NCBI GenBank assembly: GCA_002841395.1
Contig: PGZM01000001.1
Span: 62,001-126,000, forward strand
Direction of reading: 5' to 3'
Length of the DNA stretch: 64,000 nt
Source of the DNA: Firmicutes bacterium HGW-Firmicutes-9
Lineage (GTDB): Bacteria; Bacillota; Clostridia; Christensenellales; CAG-138
Part shown: positions 8,401 through 17,357 of the stretch, piece by piece
Position numbering within the stretch: the stretch's first letter is position 1
How the letters are laid out: every line of letters starts with the position of its first letter
Made by a program: the position numbers and the translations under genes
The notes under the pieces: generated by a model
The model's input: only the letters and a program-made list of their open reading frames with translations
The model's database searches: none
What the model was told of the DNA's origin: nothing

Positions 8401-9501
8401 TTACAGTCGCCCTTCGTGCAGGAAGCGGACAACGCGCTGTGCGGCGTCAGGATTGCGAATCTTCGTCTGCGCTTCGCGCATGGCTTCTTTGGCGGAACGG
8501 TCTTCTTCGAGCGAAACGGCGAGCGCGGCGCAGGCTTCCTCGTCTTTTCCTGTCAGGCTCATGCCGCGCGCGGAGAAGTAGACAGCAGATTGCGCTTCAA
8601 ACGGATCTTGCGAAGGCAGATGCACGAGCGGCTTTCCGCAGACAGCGGCCACCGCGCTGAGCGCACCGGATGGCGCGGTCAACATCACATCGCACGCGGC
8701 GCAGTAGAGCGAAAGCGGGTCTTCTGGCGCGAGTACCTCGACGCGGATGTCGCCCGCGTATCGCGCGATAAACGGGCTTCTCGGCGGCGCACCGTCCGGC
8801 GAGACCACGCAAACGCGCCCATCCTCGTTTCGGATGCAACCCAACAGCGCATCGACAGCGGCAATCGTATTTTCGGCATATGGAATGAAGTAGCAGGGCA
8901 TATGCTGCGGCAGATTGAGCAGCGCGCGTGCATCCGCCTTCTCCTCATCCCGAAACCAATCGGCGGGGAGCGGAATTCCGGCGGGCAGAATCGCTTTTTT
9001 CGAAATACCACGTGTGGTATATGCACTGGCGAAGCTTTCGTGTGCGGTGAAGTAGTGGTCAAGCCGCGTTTCTTCCAGAAATGGCACGCAGGCATAGTCG
9101 CACGAAACATAACAGCAGCGCGCTGAGAATGCGAGCGTCTTTCGAATATGGCTGACGGCTTCTGCGGTGTAGCGATGCAGGCAGAGCACCGCATCAAACT
9201 CGCCTTCGTGCAAAAATGTGCGCAGTTGCTCCGCGAAGCGTGCGTTGACCTCGTAGACTGCCGATTTGCGCTTGCCTTCGCGGATGAACGAACCGTTCGC
9301 TGAAAGAAACGCAAACCCGCGCGGACTGTACAGCGCCTCTTCCAGCGTGCGGATCTGCGAGAGCGTCGGGTGCAGTCCAAGCAGCGCCAGCGCGCCAACG
9401 ACGAGACAGGTGTCCCCGCGCGCCGTGAACGCTAGCTGGAGCGCGCGCGAAACAGCCCGCTGACTTTCGCTGTCCGGCCCGGTTAGAATCAAGACCCTCA
9501 T
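8401..9501 (-). CDS. Glycosyltransferase, MGDG-synthase/MurG-like (GT28-like)
   Basis: MRVLILTGPDSESQRAVSRALQLAF..; DHYFTAHESFASAYTTRGISKKAILPAGIPLP; C-terminal GALSAVAAVCGKPLVHLPSQDPFEAQSAVYFSARG. Confidence 0.75.
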   Translation of the reverse strand: MRVLILTGPDSESQRAVSRALQLAFTARGDTCLVVGALALLGLHPTLSQIRTLEEALYSPRGFAFLSANGSFIREGKRKSAVYEVNARFAEQLRTFLHEGEFDAVLCLHRYTAEAVSHIRKTLAFSARCCYVSCDYACVPFLEETRLDHYFTAHESFASAYTTRGISKKAILPAGIPLPADWFRDEEKADARALLNLPQHMPCYFIPYAENTIAAVDALLGCIRNEDGRVCVVSPDGAPPRSPFIARYAGDIRVEVLAPEDPLSLYCAACDVMLTAPSGALSAVAAVCGKPLVHLPSQDPFEAQSAVYFSARGMSLTGKDEEACAALAVSLEEDRSAKEAMREAQTKIRNPDAAQRVVRFLHEGRL

Positions 9502-9562
9502 TCCGGTTTTCCTCCCATCCCCATGTGAGAAAAATCGTATCCAGGCTTTGGCGACGTCTGCC

Positions 9563-11899
9563 TCAGCCGCATTTGCTGAATCCGCACGCGCGGCAGATGA
9601 CGCAGCCGCCTTCGTGCTCTACCTTGCCGCCGCATTCGGGGCAGACGTGTACTTCCGCGGCGTTCGCGGGCACGTCCGATACATCGATCGGGACAAACGG
9701 CGCGCTGCCGTTTTGCGGCACGGGCGCGGACTGCGGTGTCAGCGTCTTTGCCTGCGCATCGGGCGTTTCATAGTCCGCGCCGTTGTCGATGTATTTGCTG
9801 ACTTTGAGCAACACACGCGCAATCGCGTCCGGGCAGGAGGTGCAGCTCATGTTCTTTTGCCGAATGGTTGACGGGCAGCGAATGCCCTTGAGCTGATCGT
9901 AGACCTCGCTCATGGAGATGCCGCTGCGCAGCGCGATGGACGCAAGCCTTGCTGTGGCTTCGCTCTGGCTGGGGCAACCGCCCGCTTTGCCGGTGCTGGT
10001 GAAGACCTCGCAGATGCCGTTTTCGTCGTAATTGACGGTGACATACAGCGTGCCGCAGCCGATGTTCATCTTTTCCGTAAAACCGCGGGTGACGAGCGGG
10101 CGCGGACGCGGCTCGATCTTGCCGTAGTTCTCCGGCAGCGGGGCTTCCAGCTCCGGCTTATCCGAGTCGCTCTTGCCGTCGTTGACTTTACCGATGTTGA
10201 GCACCTGTCCCGTGCGGCTGCCGTCTCTATAGATCGTCACGCCCTTGAGCCCTTCGCGATACGCCATGAGATAGACCGCGTAGACGTCGTCCCGCGTGGC
10301 AGCGTTCGGGAAGTTGACCGTTTTGGAAACTGCGTTATCGGTGTAGCGCTGGAAGGCTGCCTGCATGCGTACATGCGCTTCCGGCGAGATATCGTGCGCG
10401 CAGACGAACACCTTGCGCACCTCTTCGGGAATCTCCGCGATGTGTGCGATCGTGCCCTCGGCGGCGATGCGTTGGAGCATCTCTTCGCTGTCTAAACCCA
10501 GCGCGCGGAGTTTTTCCATCAGCAGCGGGTTGACTTCGACCATCTGCGTGCCGTCCATGACGTTGCGAATGTAGACATAACCGAACACCGGTTCCACGCC
10601 GGAGGAGCAGCCCGCGATGATCGAGAGCGTGCCCGTGGGCGCGATGGTGGTGACGGTCGCGTTACGGATAGGTTCCTCGTCTTTGAGCGTGCTCTCGGAA
10701 AAGAGCGGGAACGCACCGCGCGTCTTTGCGAGTCTGCGGCTTGCGTTGTGTCCGGTGGTCTGGATAAACGACATCACGCGCTCCGCAAAGGCAACACCCT
10801 CGTCGGAGTTGTAGGGGATACCGAGCGCGAGCAGCGCATCCGCAAAGCCCATCACGCCAAGGCCGATCTTTCGGGTGCTGCGCGTCATCTCGCCGATGCG
10901 CTCGAGCGGATAGTTGTTGACATCGATGACGTTGTCAAGGAAATGGACGGCTTCTTCAACCGTGGTTTTGAGCAGGTCAAAGTCCAGTTTGACTTTTCCG
11001 TCCTCCGTCTTGAGCAGCGAGACGAGATCGATAGAGCCAAGGTTGCAGCTCTCAAATGGCAGCAGCGGCTGCTCGCCGCAGGGGTTTGTGCTCTCGATTT
11101 CGCCGACCGTGGGCACCACGTTGTCGCGGTTGAGGCGGTCAAGGTAGACGATGCCGGGTTCGCCCGTCGCCCAAGCGGCGTCGACGATTTCGTCGAAGAC
11201 CGCGCGTGCGCTGAGGCGGGACACACTCTGCTTCGTCTTGGGGTCGATGAGGTCATACTCTTCGCCCGCTTCTACGGCGCGCATGAACGCCTCCGTGAGT
11301 CCCACGGAGATGTTGAAGTTGTTGATGTCATTCGTGTCGCTCTTGCAGCGGATGAACTCTAGAATGTCCGGATGATCCACGCGCAGGATGCCCATGTTCG
11401 CGCCGCGCCTTGTGCCGCCCTGCTTGACCGCTTCGGTTGCGACGTTGAACACGCGCATAAAGCTGACGGGGCCGCTCGCGACGCCGCCGGTGGAGCGCAC
11501 GGTCGCGCCTTTTTGCCGCAGGCGCGAAAACGAGAATCCCGTTCCGCCGCCGGATTTGTGGATGAGCGCCGCGTTTTTCACCGCCTCAAAGATATCCTCC
11601 ATGCTGTCGCCGACTGGCAGCACGAAGCAGGCGGAGAGCTGCCCCAGCGGGCGGCCTGCGTTCATCAGCGTCGGAGAGTTGGGTAGAAAGCGCAGGGAAG
11701 TCATCAGATCATAAAACGAATCGGAAACGGCTTCGATGTTTGCATTCGGGTCATAGAGCGTGTCCGCCTCCGCGACTGCGCTCGCGACGCGGCGAAACAG
11801 ACCCTCTACATCCTCGGTCACCTGTCCGTGTTCATTCTTCGCGAGATATCTTTTTTCGAGTACCTTCATTGCGTTGTCATTGATGCCACCAATTGCCAT
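9563..11899 (-). CDS. nrdJ: Adenosylcobalamin-dependent (class II) ribonucleoside-diphosphate reductase
   Basis: GGGTGFSFSRLRQKGATVRSTGGVASGPVSFM; NPCGEQPLLPFESCNLGSIDL; C-terminal CPECGGKVEHEGGCVICRACGFSKCG. Confidence 0.94.
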   Translation of the reverse strand: MAIGGINDNAMKVLEKRYLAKNEHGQVTEDVEGLFRRVASAVAEADTLYDPNANIEAVSDSFYDLMTSLRFLPNSPTLMNAGRPLGQLSACFVLPVGDSMEDIFEAVKNAALIHKSGGGTGFSFSRLRQKGATVRSTGGVASGPVSFMRVFNVATEAVKQGGTRRGANMGILRVDHPDILEFIRCKSDTNDINNFNISVGLTEAFMRAVEAGEEYDLIDPKTKQSVSRLSARAVFDEIVDAAWATGEPGIVYLDRLNRDNVVPTVGEIESTNPCGEQPLLPFESCNLGSIDLVSLLKTEDGKVKLDFDLLKTTVEEAVHFLDNVIDVNNYPLERIGEMTRSTRKIGLGVMGFADALLALGIPYNSDEGVAFAERVMSFIQTTGHNASRRLAKTRGAFPLFSESTLKDEEPIRNATVTTIAPTGTLSIIAGCSSGVEPVFGYVYIRNVMDGTQMVEVNPLLMEKLRALGLDSEEMLQRIAAEGTIAHIAEIPEEVRKVFVCAHDISPEAHVRMQAAFQRYTDNAVSKTVNFPNAATRDDVYAVYLMAYREGLKGVTIYRDGSRTGQVLNIGKVNDGKSDSDKPELEAPLPENYGKIEPRPRPLVTRGFTEKMNIGCGTLYVTVNYDENGICEVFTSTGKAGGCPSQSEATARLASIALRSGISMSEVYDQLKGIRCPSTIRQKNMSCTSCPDAIARVLLKVSKYIDNGADYETPDAQAKTLTPQSAPVPQNGSAPFVPIDVSDVPANAAEVHVCPECGGKVEHEGGCVICRACGFSKCG

Positions 11900-12011
11900 G
11901 GAAAATCCCGTCCCTTACTAAAATAGTCATATATGGTGCGTTTGTTGCGTAAAACTGAATCCGTTACCGGTAGATGATAAGACGCCCGGTTCAGGCGCAA
12001 ATTCAGCATAG

Positions 12012-12056
12012 CACCATATCTGGTAGCAAACAAGTCTTGACATAACCAGATATTGC
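12012..12056. promoter_or_regulatory. Two NrdR-box-like palindromes upstream of nrdJ, centres about 32 bp apart
   Basis: CACCATATCTGGTA (12012-12025) and ACCAGATATTGC (12045-12056); on minus strand TTGTTT-17 nt-TATGCT brackets the first box. Confidence 0.65.
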
Positions 12057-12226
12057 GAGTTTACAGATCGTTAACTCTTGTTACACCCTGACTTTGGTTT
12101 TCGATTCAGCGGTTGTTTCTTCGCCAGAAACAAAAGCAACATAGCGGGTAAAAACGGCGTTCAATACGGGAAAAATCCTGAGAGGTTGCAACAAAGCGGA
12201 CGAACCAATGCATGATAAAAAGAAAA

Positions 12227-12249
12227 ACCCGGAGTAAAAATCTCCGGGT
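12227..12249 (-). terminator. Intrinsic terminator of MBL-fold gene
   Basis: Minus: ACCCGGAG-attttta-CTCCGGGT followed by TTTTCTTTTT. Confidence 0.8.
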
Positions 12250-12291
12250 ATGATGAAAATCATTTCTTTGTGACAGTTATGAAAAGCTTGG

Positions 12292-12936
12292 TTAACGTTT
12301 GTAGTCGAGAATCAACAATCTGCGGTCGCCCAGCGTGTCGTGCGATAGCGTCGCAGTGTTGGCGTTGAGGTGGTGCACGCGGCGGTTTGCGTTTGCGGCG
12401 AGCAGCGGCTCCAGACCCTCGATGTTAAAGTGCAGCGCGGGCGTTTTATAGTGCATGGGAATGAGCACTTTCGCGTTGAGCCGGTCGGCGAGCTCCGTCG
12501 CGGCTTTGGCGTTGATGGTAAACACGCCGCCGATGGGCGCAAGCAGCACATCCACATCCCCGATGGTTTTGATCGTCTCATCAGGGAGCATGTGTCCCAG
12601 ATCGCCGAGATGCAAAATCTTGAGTCCGTCGATCTCGTAGAGGAACACGATATTCTCGCCGCGTTTGGCGCCTTTTTCATTGTCGTGATAGTTGGTGAAT
12701 CCCTTGACCGATATGCCGCCCGCAAAGTGCTCGCCCGGGGTGCGGATGATCTCCGGCGTGCCCGCGACGATGGCGAGACAGTTGTGGTCATGGTGCTCAT
12801 GGCTGATGGTCACGGCGTCGCAGACGAGGTCGCTAAGTTCATACCCCGTCTCCGGATCGCACGGATCGGTTAAAATGGAATATCCGCTTTCACTCGTGAG
12901 CAGGAAGCAGGAGTGTCCGTACCATGTGATTTGCAT
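12292..12936 (-). CDS. MBL-fold metal-dependent hydrolase (UPF0173-like)
   Basis: MQITWYGHSCFLLTSESGYSILTDP..; TISHEHHDHN; LHLGDLGH; IPMHYKTP. Confidence 0.88.
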   Translation of the reverse strand: MQITWYGHSCFLLTSESGYSILTDPCDPETGYELSDLVCDAVTISHEHHDHNCLAIVAGTPEIIRTPGEHFAGGISVKGFTNYHDNEKGAKRGENIVFLYEIDGLKILHLGDLGHMLPDETIKTIGDVDVLLAPIGGVFTINAKAATELADRLNAKVLIPMHYKTPALHFNIEGLEPLLAANANRRVHHLNANTATLSHDTLGDRRLLILDYKR

Positions 12937-12966
12937 AAAAATATGATCTCCTTATGTGAAAATAGC

Positions 12967-12982
12967 CCTGCCTAAAGGCAGG
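12967..12982 (-). terminator. Intrinsic terminator
   Basis: CCTGCC-ttta-GGCAGG then GCTATTTTC on minus strand. Confidence 0.6.
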
Positions 12983-13060
12983 ATCGTCGAGAAAGCATCT
13001 TTGGTTTCGTCGGCGAAAGTTAAAAACAGATTCAGTGCCGGATGGGAAACGAATCAGGTC

Positions 13061-13618
13061 TCAATATGAGTTAGCAAGAAGCCGTAGCATTGCGCTGCCA
13101 AGTGCGCCGCAGCGGGAGAGAAGCGCGGGACGAATCCGCGGGGGAATCGTGTGAAAGAGCGTCAGCGCGGCCTGTTCCGCGCGGGCAAGTGCCGCCTTGC
13201 TTTCGTGCGCTACGGTTGCGAGGATCAGCGCTCGATGAAATGCGTCTTGATCGGGACAACCGGTTCCGTCGTGCCGGGAGAGCACATACATGCGGTTTTG
13301 CGCAAGCGCATTGAATGCTGGCTCCGGTGCGGGCAAAAGGCGATGGATCTCTTCCACCAAAGCGTTAAAAAACGCAGGCGAAAAAGTGAACAACAGCCAG
13401 CCGTTGACCACGCGAACAGAGTCGACAAGTTGCGCATTGTAAAGCGAGCCAAAGTCGAGCGCTGCGAGCGCAGCCGCGTCTGCGCCTTGCGGAAGATGGA
13501 CGCTTGCGTGCGCGTCACGCGCGGGTAAATGAATCCGCGAAACGGGCGCATTTGGGAGCGCGCCGCCGAGTACGCGGCGAATCTGCGCGCGAATATCGCT
13601 TTCAAACGGCGGTTTCAT
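13061..13618 (-). CDS. Conserved hypothetical protein; weak resemblance to ArgRS accessory domains
   Basis: Most plausible start ATG 13618 (MKPPFESDIRAQIRRVLGGALPNAPVSRIHLP..). Confidence 0.55.
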   Translation of the reverse strand: MKPPFESDIRAQIRRVLGGALPNAPVSRIHLPARDAHASVHLPQGADAAALAALDFGSLYNAQLVDSVRVVNGWLLFTFSPAFFNALVEEIHRLLPAPEPAFNALAQNRMYVLSRHDGTGCPDQDAFHRALILATVAHESKAALARAEQAALTLFHTIPPRIRPALLSRCGALGSAMLRLLANSY

Positions 13619-13932
13619 ATCAGACAGTGTACCCGCGCGGATTCGCTCTGTCAATGACTGTAGGTACTGGGATACCCGATTTTGCGTTGGATGCGATAAA
13701 ATTTTACGTTTTTTGCGTGAAAATCGTGTGAAATGGATCAAGGAACATGCGTATTTCGGGCAGATCACGCGAAGAAATGTAAACTTCCCGCGCTACGCTC
13801 TACCATGCCGGAATGCGTGTGGTATAATATCCGCATATGTGAACCGCAAGTCAGCGATGTGGAACGATGTTTCATCAAAAGCGAGGTTCGCTTTTCGCAA
13901 ATTCGTCATATCATATACGAACGGAGGCCGCT

Positions 13933-14277
13933 ATGCCCAACAAACAATTGCGTTGCCAGGTCAGCGTCCGCATCTACGGCGAAGAGAAATGCTTTGGACC
14001 GGGTGTTGCAGAATTGCTGGAGCGGGTAGATCGACTGCGCTCACTGCGCAAGGCGACCATCGAGATGGACATGGCATACAGCAAAGCCTGGAAGATTGTG
14101 AAGATCGCGGAAGAGAACCTTGGCTTCCCGCTGCTTGTCTCCGTGACCGGCGGCAAGGGCGGCGGCGGTGCAGAACTCACGCAGGATGCAAAAAACTTCC
14201 TCACGGCCTACCGCAGGTTTGAAGAATCGGTTCGCAGCTATGCCGATGAAGCGTTTGTTGAAATGCTGGGCGGCTGA
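13933..14277 (+). CDS. ModE-like / LysR-type HTH domain regulator (DNA-binding domain only)
   Basis: LRCQVSVRIYGEEKCFGPGVAELLERVDRLRSLRKATIEMDMAYSKAWKIVKIAEENLGFPLLVSVTGGKGGGGAELT. Confidence 0.85.
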   Translation: MPNKQLRCQVSVRIYGEEKCFGPGVAELLERVDRLRSLRKATIEMDMAYSKAWKIVKIAEENLGFPLLVSVTGGKGGGGAELTQDAKNFLTAYRRFEESVRSYADEAFVEMLGG

Positions 14278-14370
14278 TCGCGCGCGATTGATTGGAATAG
14301 TCTCAGGAGAAATGCAGTAATGCCATCCTCCGAAAGCAGATAGATTTTAATTATAAGGAGAAACGCAGAG

Positions 14371-15195
14371 ATGCAGTTTACCAAAGTACACGGACTGGGC
14401 AACGACTTTATCATATTAGATGGCAGAACCGAATCGCGCAACTACTCTGCGCTGGCGCGCAAGCTCTGCCACAGGCAGACGGGCATCGGCGCGGACGGCC
14501 TGCTCATCATCGAAAACAGCAATATCGCGGATATCCGCATGCGCATCGTCAACGAAGACGGCAGCGAGGCGGAGATGTGCGGCAACGGCATCCGCTGCTT
14601 TGCAAAATACGTCTATCAGCAGAAGATCGTCGATAAAACCGAGTTCGCGGTCGAAACCCTCGCCGGCATCATGCGCCCGAAACTCGTCATGCAGGGTGGA
14701 GACGTCACCGGCGTGACGGTCGATATGGGCGAACCCGTGCTGGAGTGCGCGGAGATCCCCGTCGTGGGCGAAGGCCGCTGCGTCGGCCGCGAGATGACGG
14801 TGCAAGGGCAAACCCTTCGTTATACGACCGTGCTGGTCGGCGTTCCGCACACGTTGATCTATGTGGACAATCCCACGGACAAAAAGTGGATGAACATGGG
14901 CTGGGATATCGAACACGCGAGCGTGTTCCCTAAGCGCAGCAACGTCAACTTCGCCAAGGTTGTAAACGATCATACGCTTGAAATGCGCACGTTTGAGCGC
15001 GGCTGCGGTCCGACGCTTGCCTGCGGCACGGGCGCTTGCTCGGCGGCGGTGGCGAGCTATCTCAATGGAGAGACCGGACGCAGTGTGGACGTCAACATCG
15101 AGCTTGGCACTCTTCACATCGACTGGGCGGAAGACAACCACGTCTATATGACGGGACCCGCAGAGATCGTCTTTACCGGCGAGATCAAACTCTAA
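14371..15195 (+). CDS. dapF: Diaminopimelate epimerase
   Basis: MQFTKVHGLGNDFIILDG..; RIVNEDGSEAEMCGNGIRCFAKY; GCGPTLACGTGACSAAVAS. Confidence 0.95.
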   Translation: MQFTKVHGLGNDFIILDGRTESRNYSALARKLCHRQTGIGADGLLIIENSNIADIRMRIVNEDGSEAEMCGNGIRCFAKYVYQQKIVDKTEFAVETLAGIMRPKLVMQGGDVTGVTVDMGEPVLECAEIPVVGEGRCVGREMTVQGQTLRYTTVLVGVPHTLIYVDNPTDKKWMNMGWDIEHASVFPKRSNVNFAKVVNDHTLEMRTFERGCGPTLACGTGACSAAVASYLNGETGRSVDVNIELGTLHIDWAEDNHVYMTGPAEIVFTGEIKL

Positions 15196-15209
15196 CAGAT
15201 CACCATTTT

Positions 15210-15225
15210 GGGCGGGGAACCGCCC
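15210..15225 (+). terminator. Intrinsic terminator after dapF
   Basis: GGGCGG-ggaa-CCGCCC-TTTTTTT. Confidence 0.85.
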
Positions 15226-15388
15226 TTTTTTTGTTGCGCAATTTCCTAGTAATTTGAACAGTCTATACAGAAATGTGATAGACCATTGTCATTGTGAAGA
15301 GAGTGTGATACGCTTGCTTTCAGACGGTCGCCTGACCGAACCAGATTACATTTCTATGCAATTCTTTCTGGATGGGAGCAACGCAATA

Positions 15389-17224
15389 ATGGAGACAAAC
15401 GTAGCGCCGGAGATGGTCGCGACGGACGAGAAATCCGCCGCAGAACAACTTCGCAAAAAGACCTTTCACCGCAACAAGTGGTTCTATTCCATCAGCGGTA
15501 TAGGCCGCGACATGAGCTACTCGCTGATCGACTCGTTCCTGCTGATCTACATTCAGTTTGGCGTTTCGCTGACGCTTGCGCAGTTCACGACGCTGAGCTT
15601 GATCATCGGCGTCGGCGGTCGCCTTTGGGACGCAATCAACGACCCGCTGATGGGCGCGATCATCGAAGGCTCGCACTTTAAAAAAGGCAAGTTCCGTCCG
15701 TGGATACTGCTCGGCGGCATCCTGTGCGGTCTCGTCATCATCGTGATGTTCAACGTGCAGAGCATTCCCGGCTGGCGCTTTGTCGTGTTTATGACGGTGA
15801 TGTACCTATTATGGGAATCTACGTTTACGATGAACGACATCGGCTATTGGGCGATGCTGCCAAGCCTTTCGAGCGTGAAGGAGGAGCGAAACTCCATTAC
15901 GACGCTCACCGTGCTCTTTGCGGGTGTCGGCGCGATTCTCGCGCAGGGCATCATTCCGCAGGTGACGGTTGGCGACATGCGCGCGGGCTATCGCTTTGTT
16001 TCGATCCTGATCGCCGCCGTGTTCATCGGCTGCCAGATCCTGCTGTTCTTCACGGTAAAAGAGCCGCCGCGCCGCAAGGTTGAAAACAGCGAAAACATCT
16101 CGCTCAAGAAGATGTGGAAAACCATCGCGCGGAACGACCAGGTACTCTGGATGACGCTCTCGATGCTCTTCTACAACATTGGCAGCACAATGTTGATCGC
16201 ACTTGCTGCAAACCTACTCTATATGGAAGTTGGATACAACGGCACGCTCTACTTCTACGTGGTCGTGGCATATGGCGTGACGATGGTCGCGGTCAACGCG
16301 CTCTATCCCGCGCTGGTCAACCGCCTCGGCAGAAAGCGGCTGCAAAACTGGAGCATTCTTCTCGCCGTCGTCGGCTACGCCTTGATTGCGCTGTTGGGCT
16401 GGCTGCCGGTTCTGCCGTTTAGCATCGCACCTCTGTGCGCATTTATCATCATGGTTTCCGCGGGGCAGTCGCTGTTCTACATGAGTTGCATCATCAATAT
16501 GGCGAACTGTGTGGAGTATAACGATTATAAACACGGCGAGCGCAACGAGGCAGTTGTTTCCACGCTTCGCCCGTTTATGGCGAAGTTTGCTGCGGCGATG
16601 CACACGCTGATCGTGACGCTCGTGCTCACCATCTCCGGTACGTTCCTGCTGAGCCAGTCGATCAGCACGCTGGAAACCCAGCGCGACTTCTTCGACAAAC
16701 ACAGTCCCGCCGATCAGGTCTACTACATCCAGCAGGTGCAGGACTACCTCAAGGAATATGAAGGGCTCAAGGCCGGAACGCCGGAATACAAAGCCGCTGC
16801 TGAACTGGTTGGCAAAGAGATTGCGGCGGACGACGTCATCAGCAAGTTCCAGCTGGATCCGGAGTATGTGCCCGCGTTGAGCGACGCGATGGTGATCGTC
16901 AAAACCGAGGCTGGTGAAGAGAAAGAGCTTGAAAGACTGGGCTCGTTTGATGCGAACTCCATCTCGGCTTCCAGCGGAACGTTCTCGATCAAGATCGACG
17001 ATCTCAAGAGCGGAGAAGAAAGCGCGGCGAACCTGCATTTCCGCGACCAGCGGACGCTGACCATGCGCATCTGGGTGCGCCTTGCCGCGACGCTGCTGCC
17101 CGCGCTGATGCTGTTGATTGCGCTGTACATTCAGAAAAAGAAGTTCATCATCGACGAAGATTACTACGATCAGATGATGCACGATATCAATAACCGCAAA
17201 GAAGAGGAGAGCTCTCTGGCATAG
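15389..17224 (+). CDS. GPH-family (MelB-like) sugar:cation symporter with ~130-aa soluble insertion before the last TM
   Basis: GRDMSYSLIDSFLLIYIQFGVSL..GGRLWDAINDPLMGAIIE..KFRPWILLGG; hydrophilic segment ETQRDFFDKHSPADQVYY...LHFRDQRT before final TM. Confidence 0.85.
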   Translation: METNVAPEMVATDEKSAAEQLRKKTFHRNKWFYSISGIGRDMSYSLIDSFLLIYIQFGVSLTLAQFTTLSLIIGVGGRLWDAINDPLMGAIIEGSHFKKGKFRPWILLGGILCGLVIIVMFNVQSIPGWRFVVFMTVMYLLWESTFTMNDIGYWAMLPSLSSVKEERNSITTLTVLFAGVGAILAQGIIPQVTVGDMRAGYRFVSILIAAVFIGCQILLFFTVKEPPRRKVENSENISLKKMWKTIARNDQVLWMTLSMLFYNIGSTMLIALAANLLYMEVGYNGTLYFYVVVAYGVTMVAVNALYPALVNRLGRKRLQNWSILLAVVGYALIALLGWLPVLPFSIAPLCAFIIMVSAGQSLFYMSCIINMANCVEYNDYKHGERNEAVVSTLRPFMAKFAAAMHTLIVTLVLTISGTFLLSQSISTLETQRDFFDKHSPADQVYYIQQVQDYLKEYEGLKAGTPEYKAAAELVGKEIAADDVISKFQLDPEYVPALSDAMVIVKTEAGEEKELERLGSFDANSISASSGTFSIKIDDLKSGEESAANLHFRDQRTLTMRIWVRLAATLLPALMLLIALYIQKKKFIIDEDYYDQMMHDINNRKEEESSLA

Positions 17225-17243
17225 CTCCAATATGACGAGAGAC

Positions 17244-17278
17244 GATAAACGCGCCGAATTATATTCGGCGCGTTTATC
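17244..17278. terminator. Bidirectional terminator between convergent genes
   Basis: GATAAACGCGCCGAA-ttata-TTCGGCGCGTTTATC-TTTT. Confidence 0.85.
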
Positions 17279-17297
17279 TTTTGCTTCTATATGGTTT

Positions 17298-17339
17298 TCA
17301 TTTTGTCCATTCACTCGCTTCCGGGAAGTTTTGCATGTG
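17298..17339 (-). pseudogene. Duplicate 3' tail of the PIG-L deacetylase gene (14 codons: HMQNFPEASEWTK-stop)
   Basis: CACATGCAAAACTTCCCGGAAGCGAGTGAATGGACAAAATGA, 30/42 nt identical to the true gene end (17358-17399). Confidence 0.8.
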
Positions 17340-17357
17340 TAGGTAATTTGGAAAAAA

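Noticed and set aside
12081-12263. 60-aa minus-strand ORF
   Set aside because: Overlaps the intrinsic terminator of the MBL-fold gene; no RBS or homology apparent.
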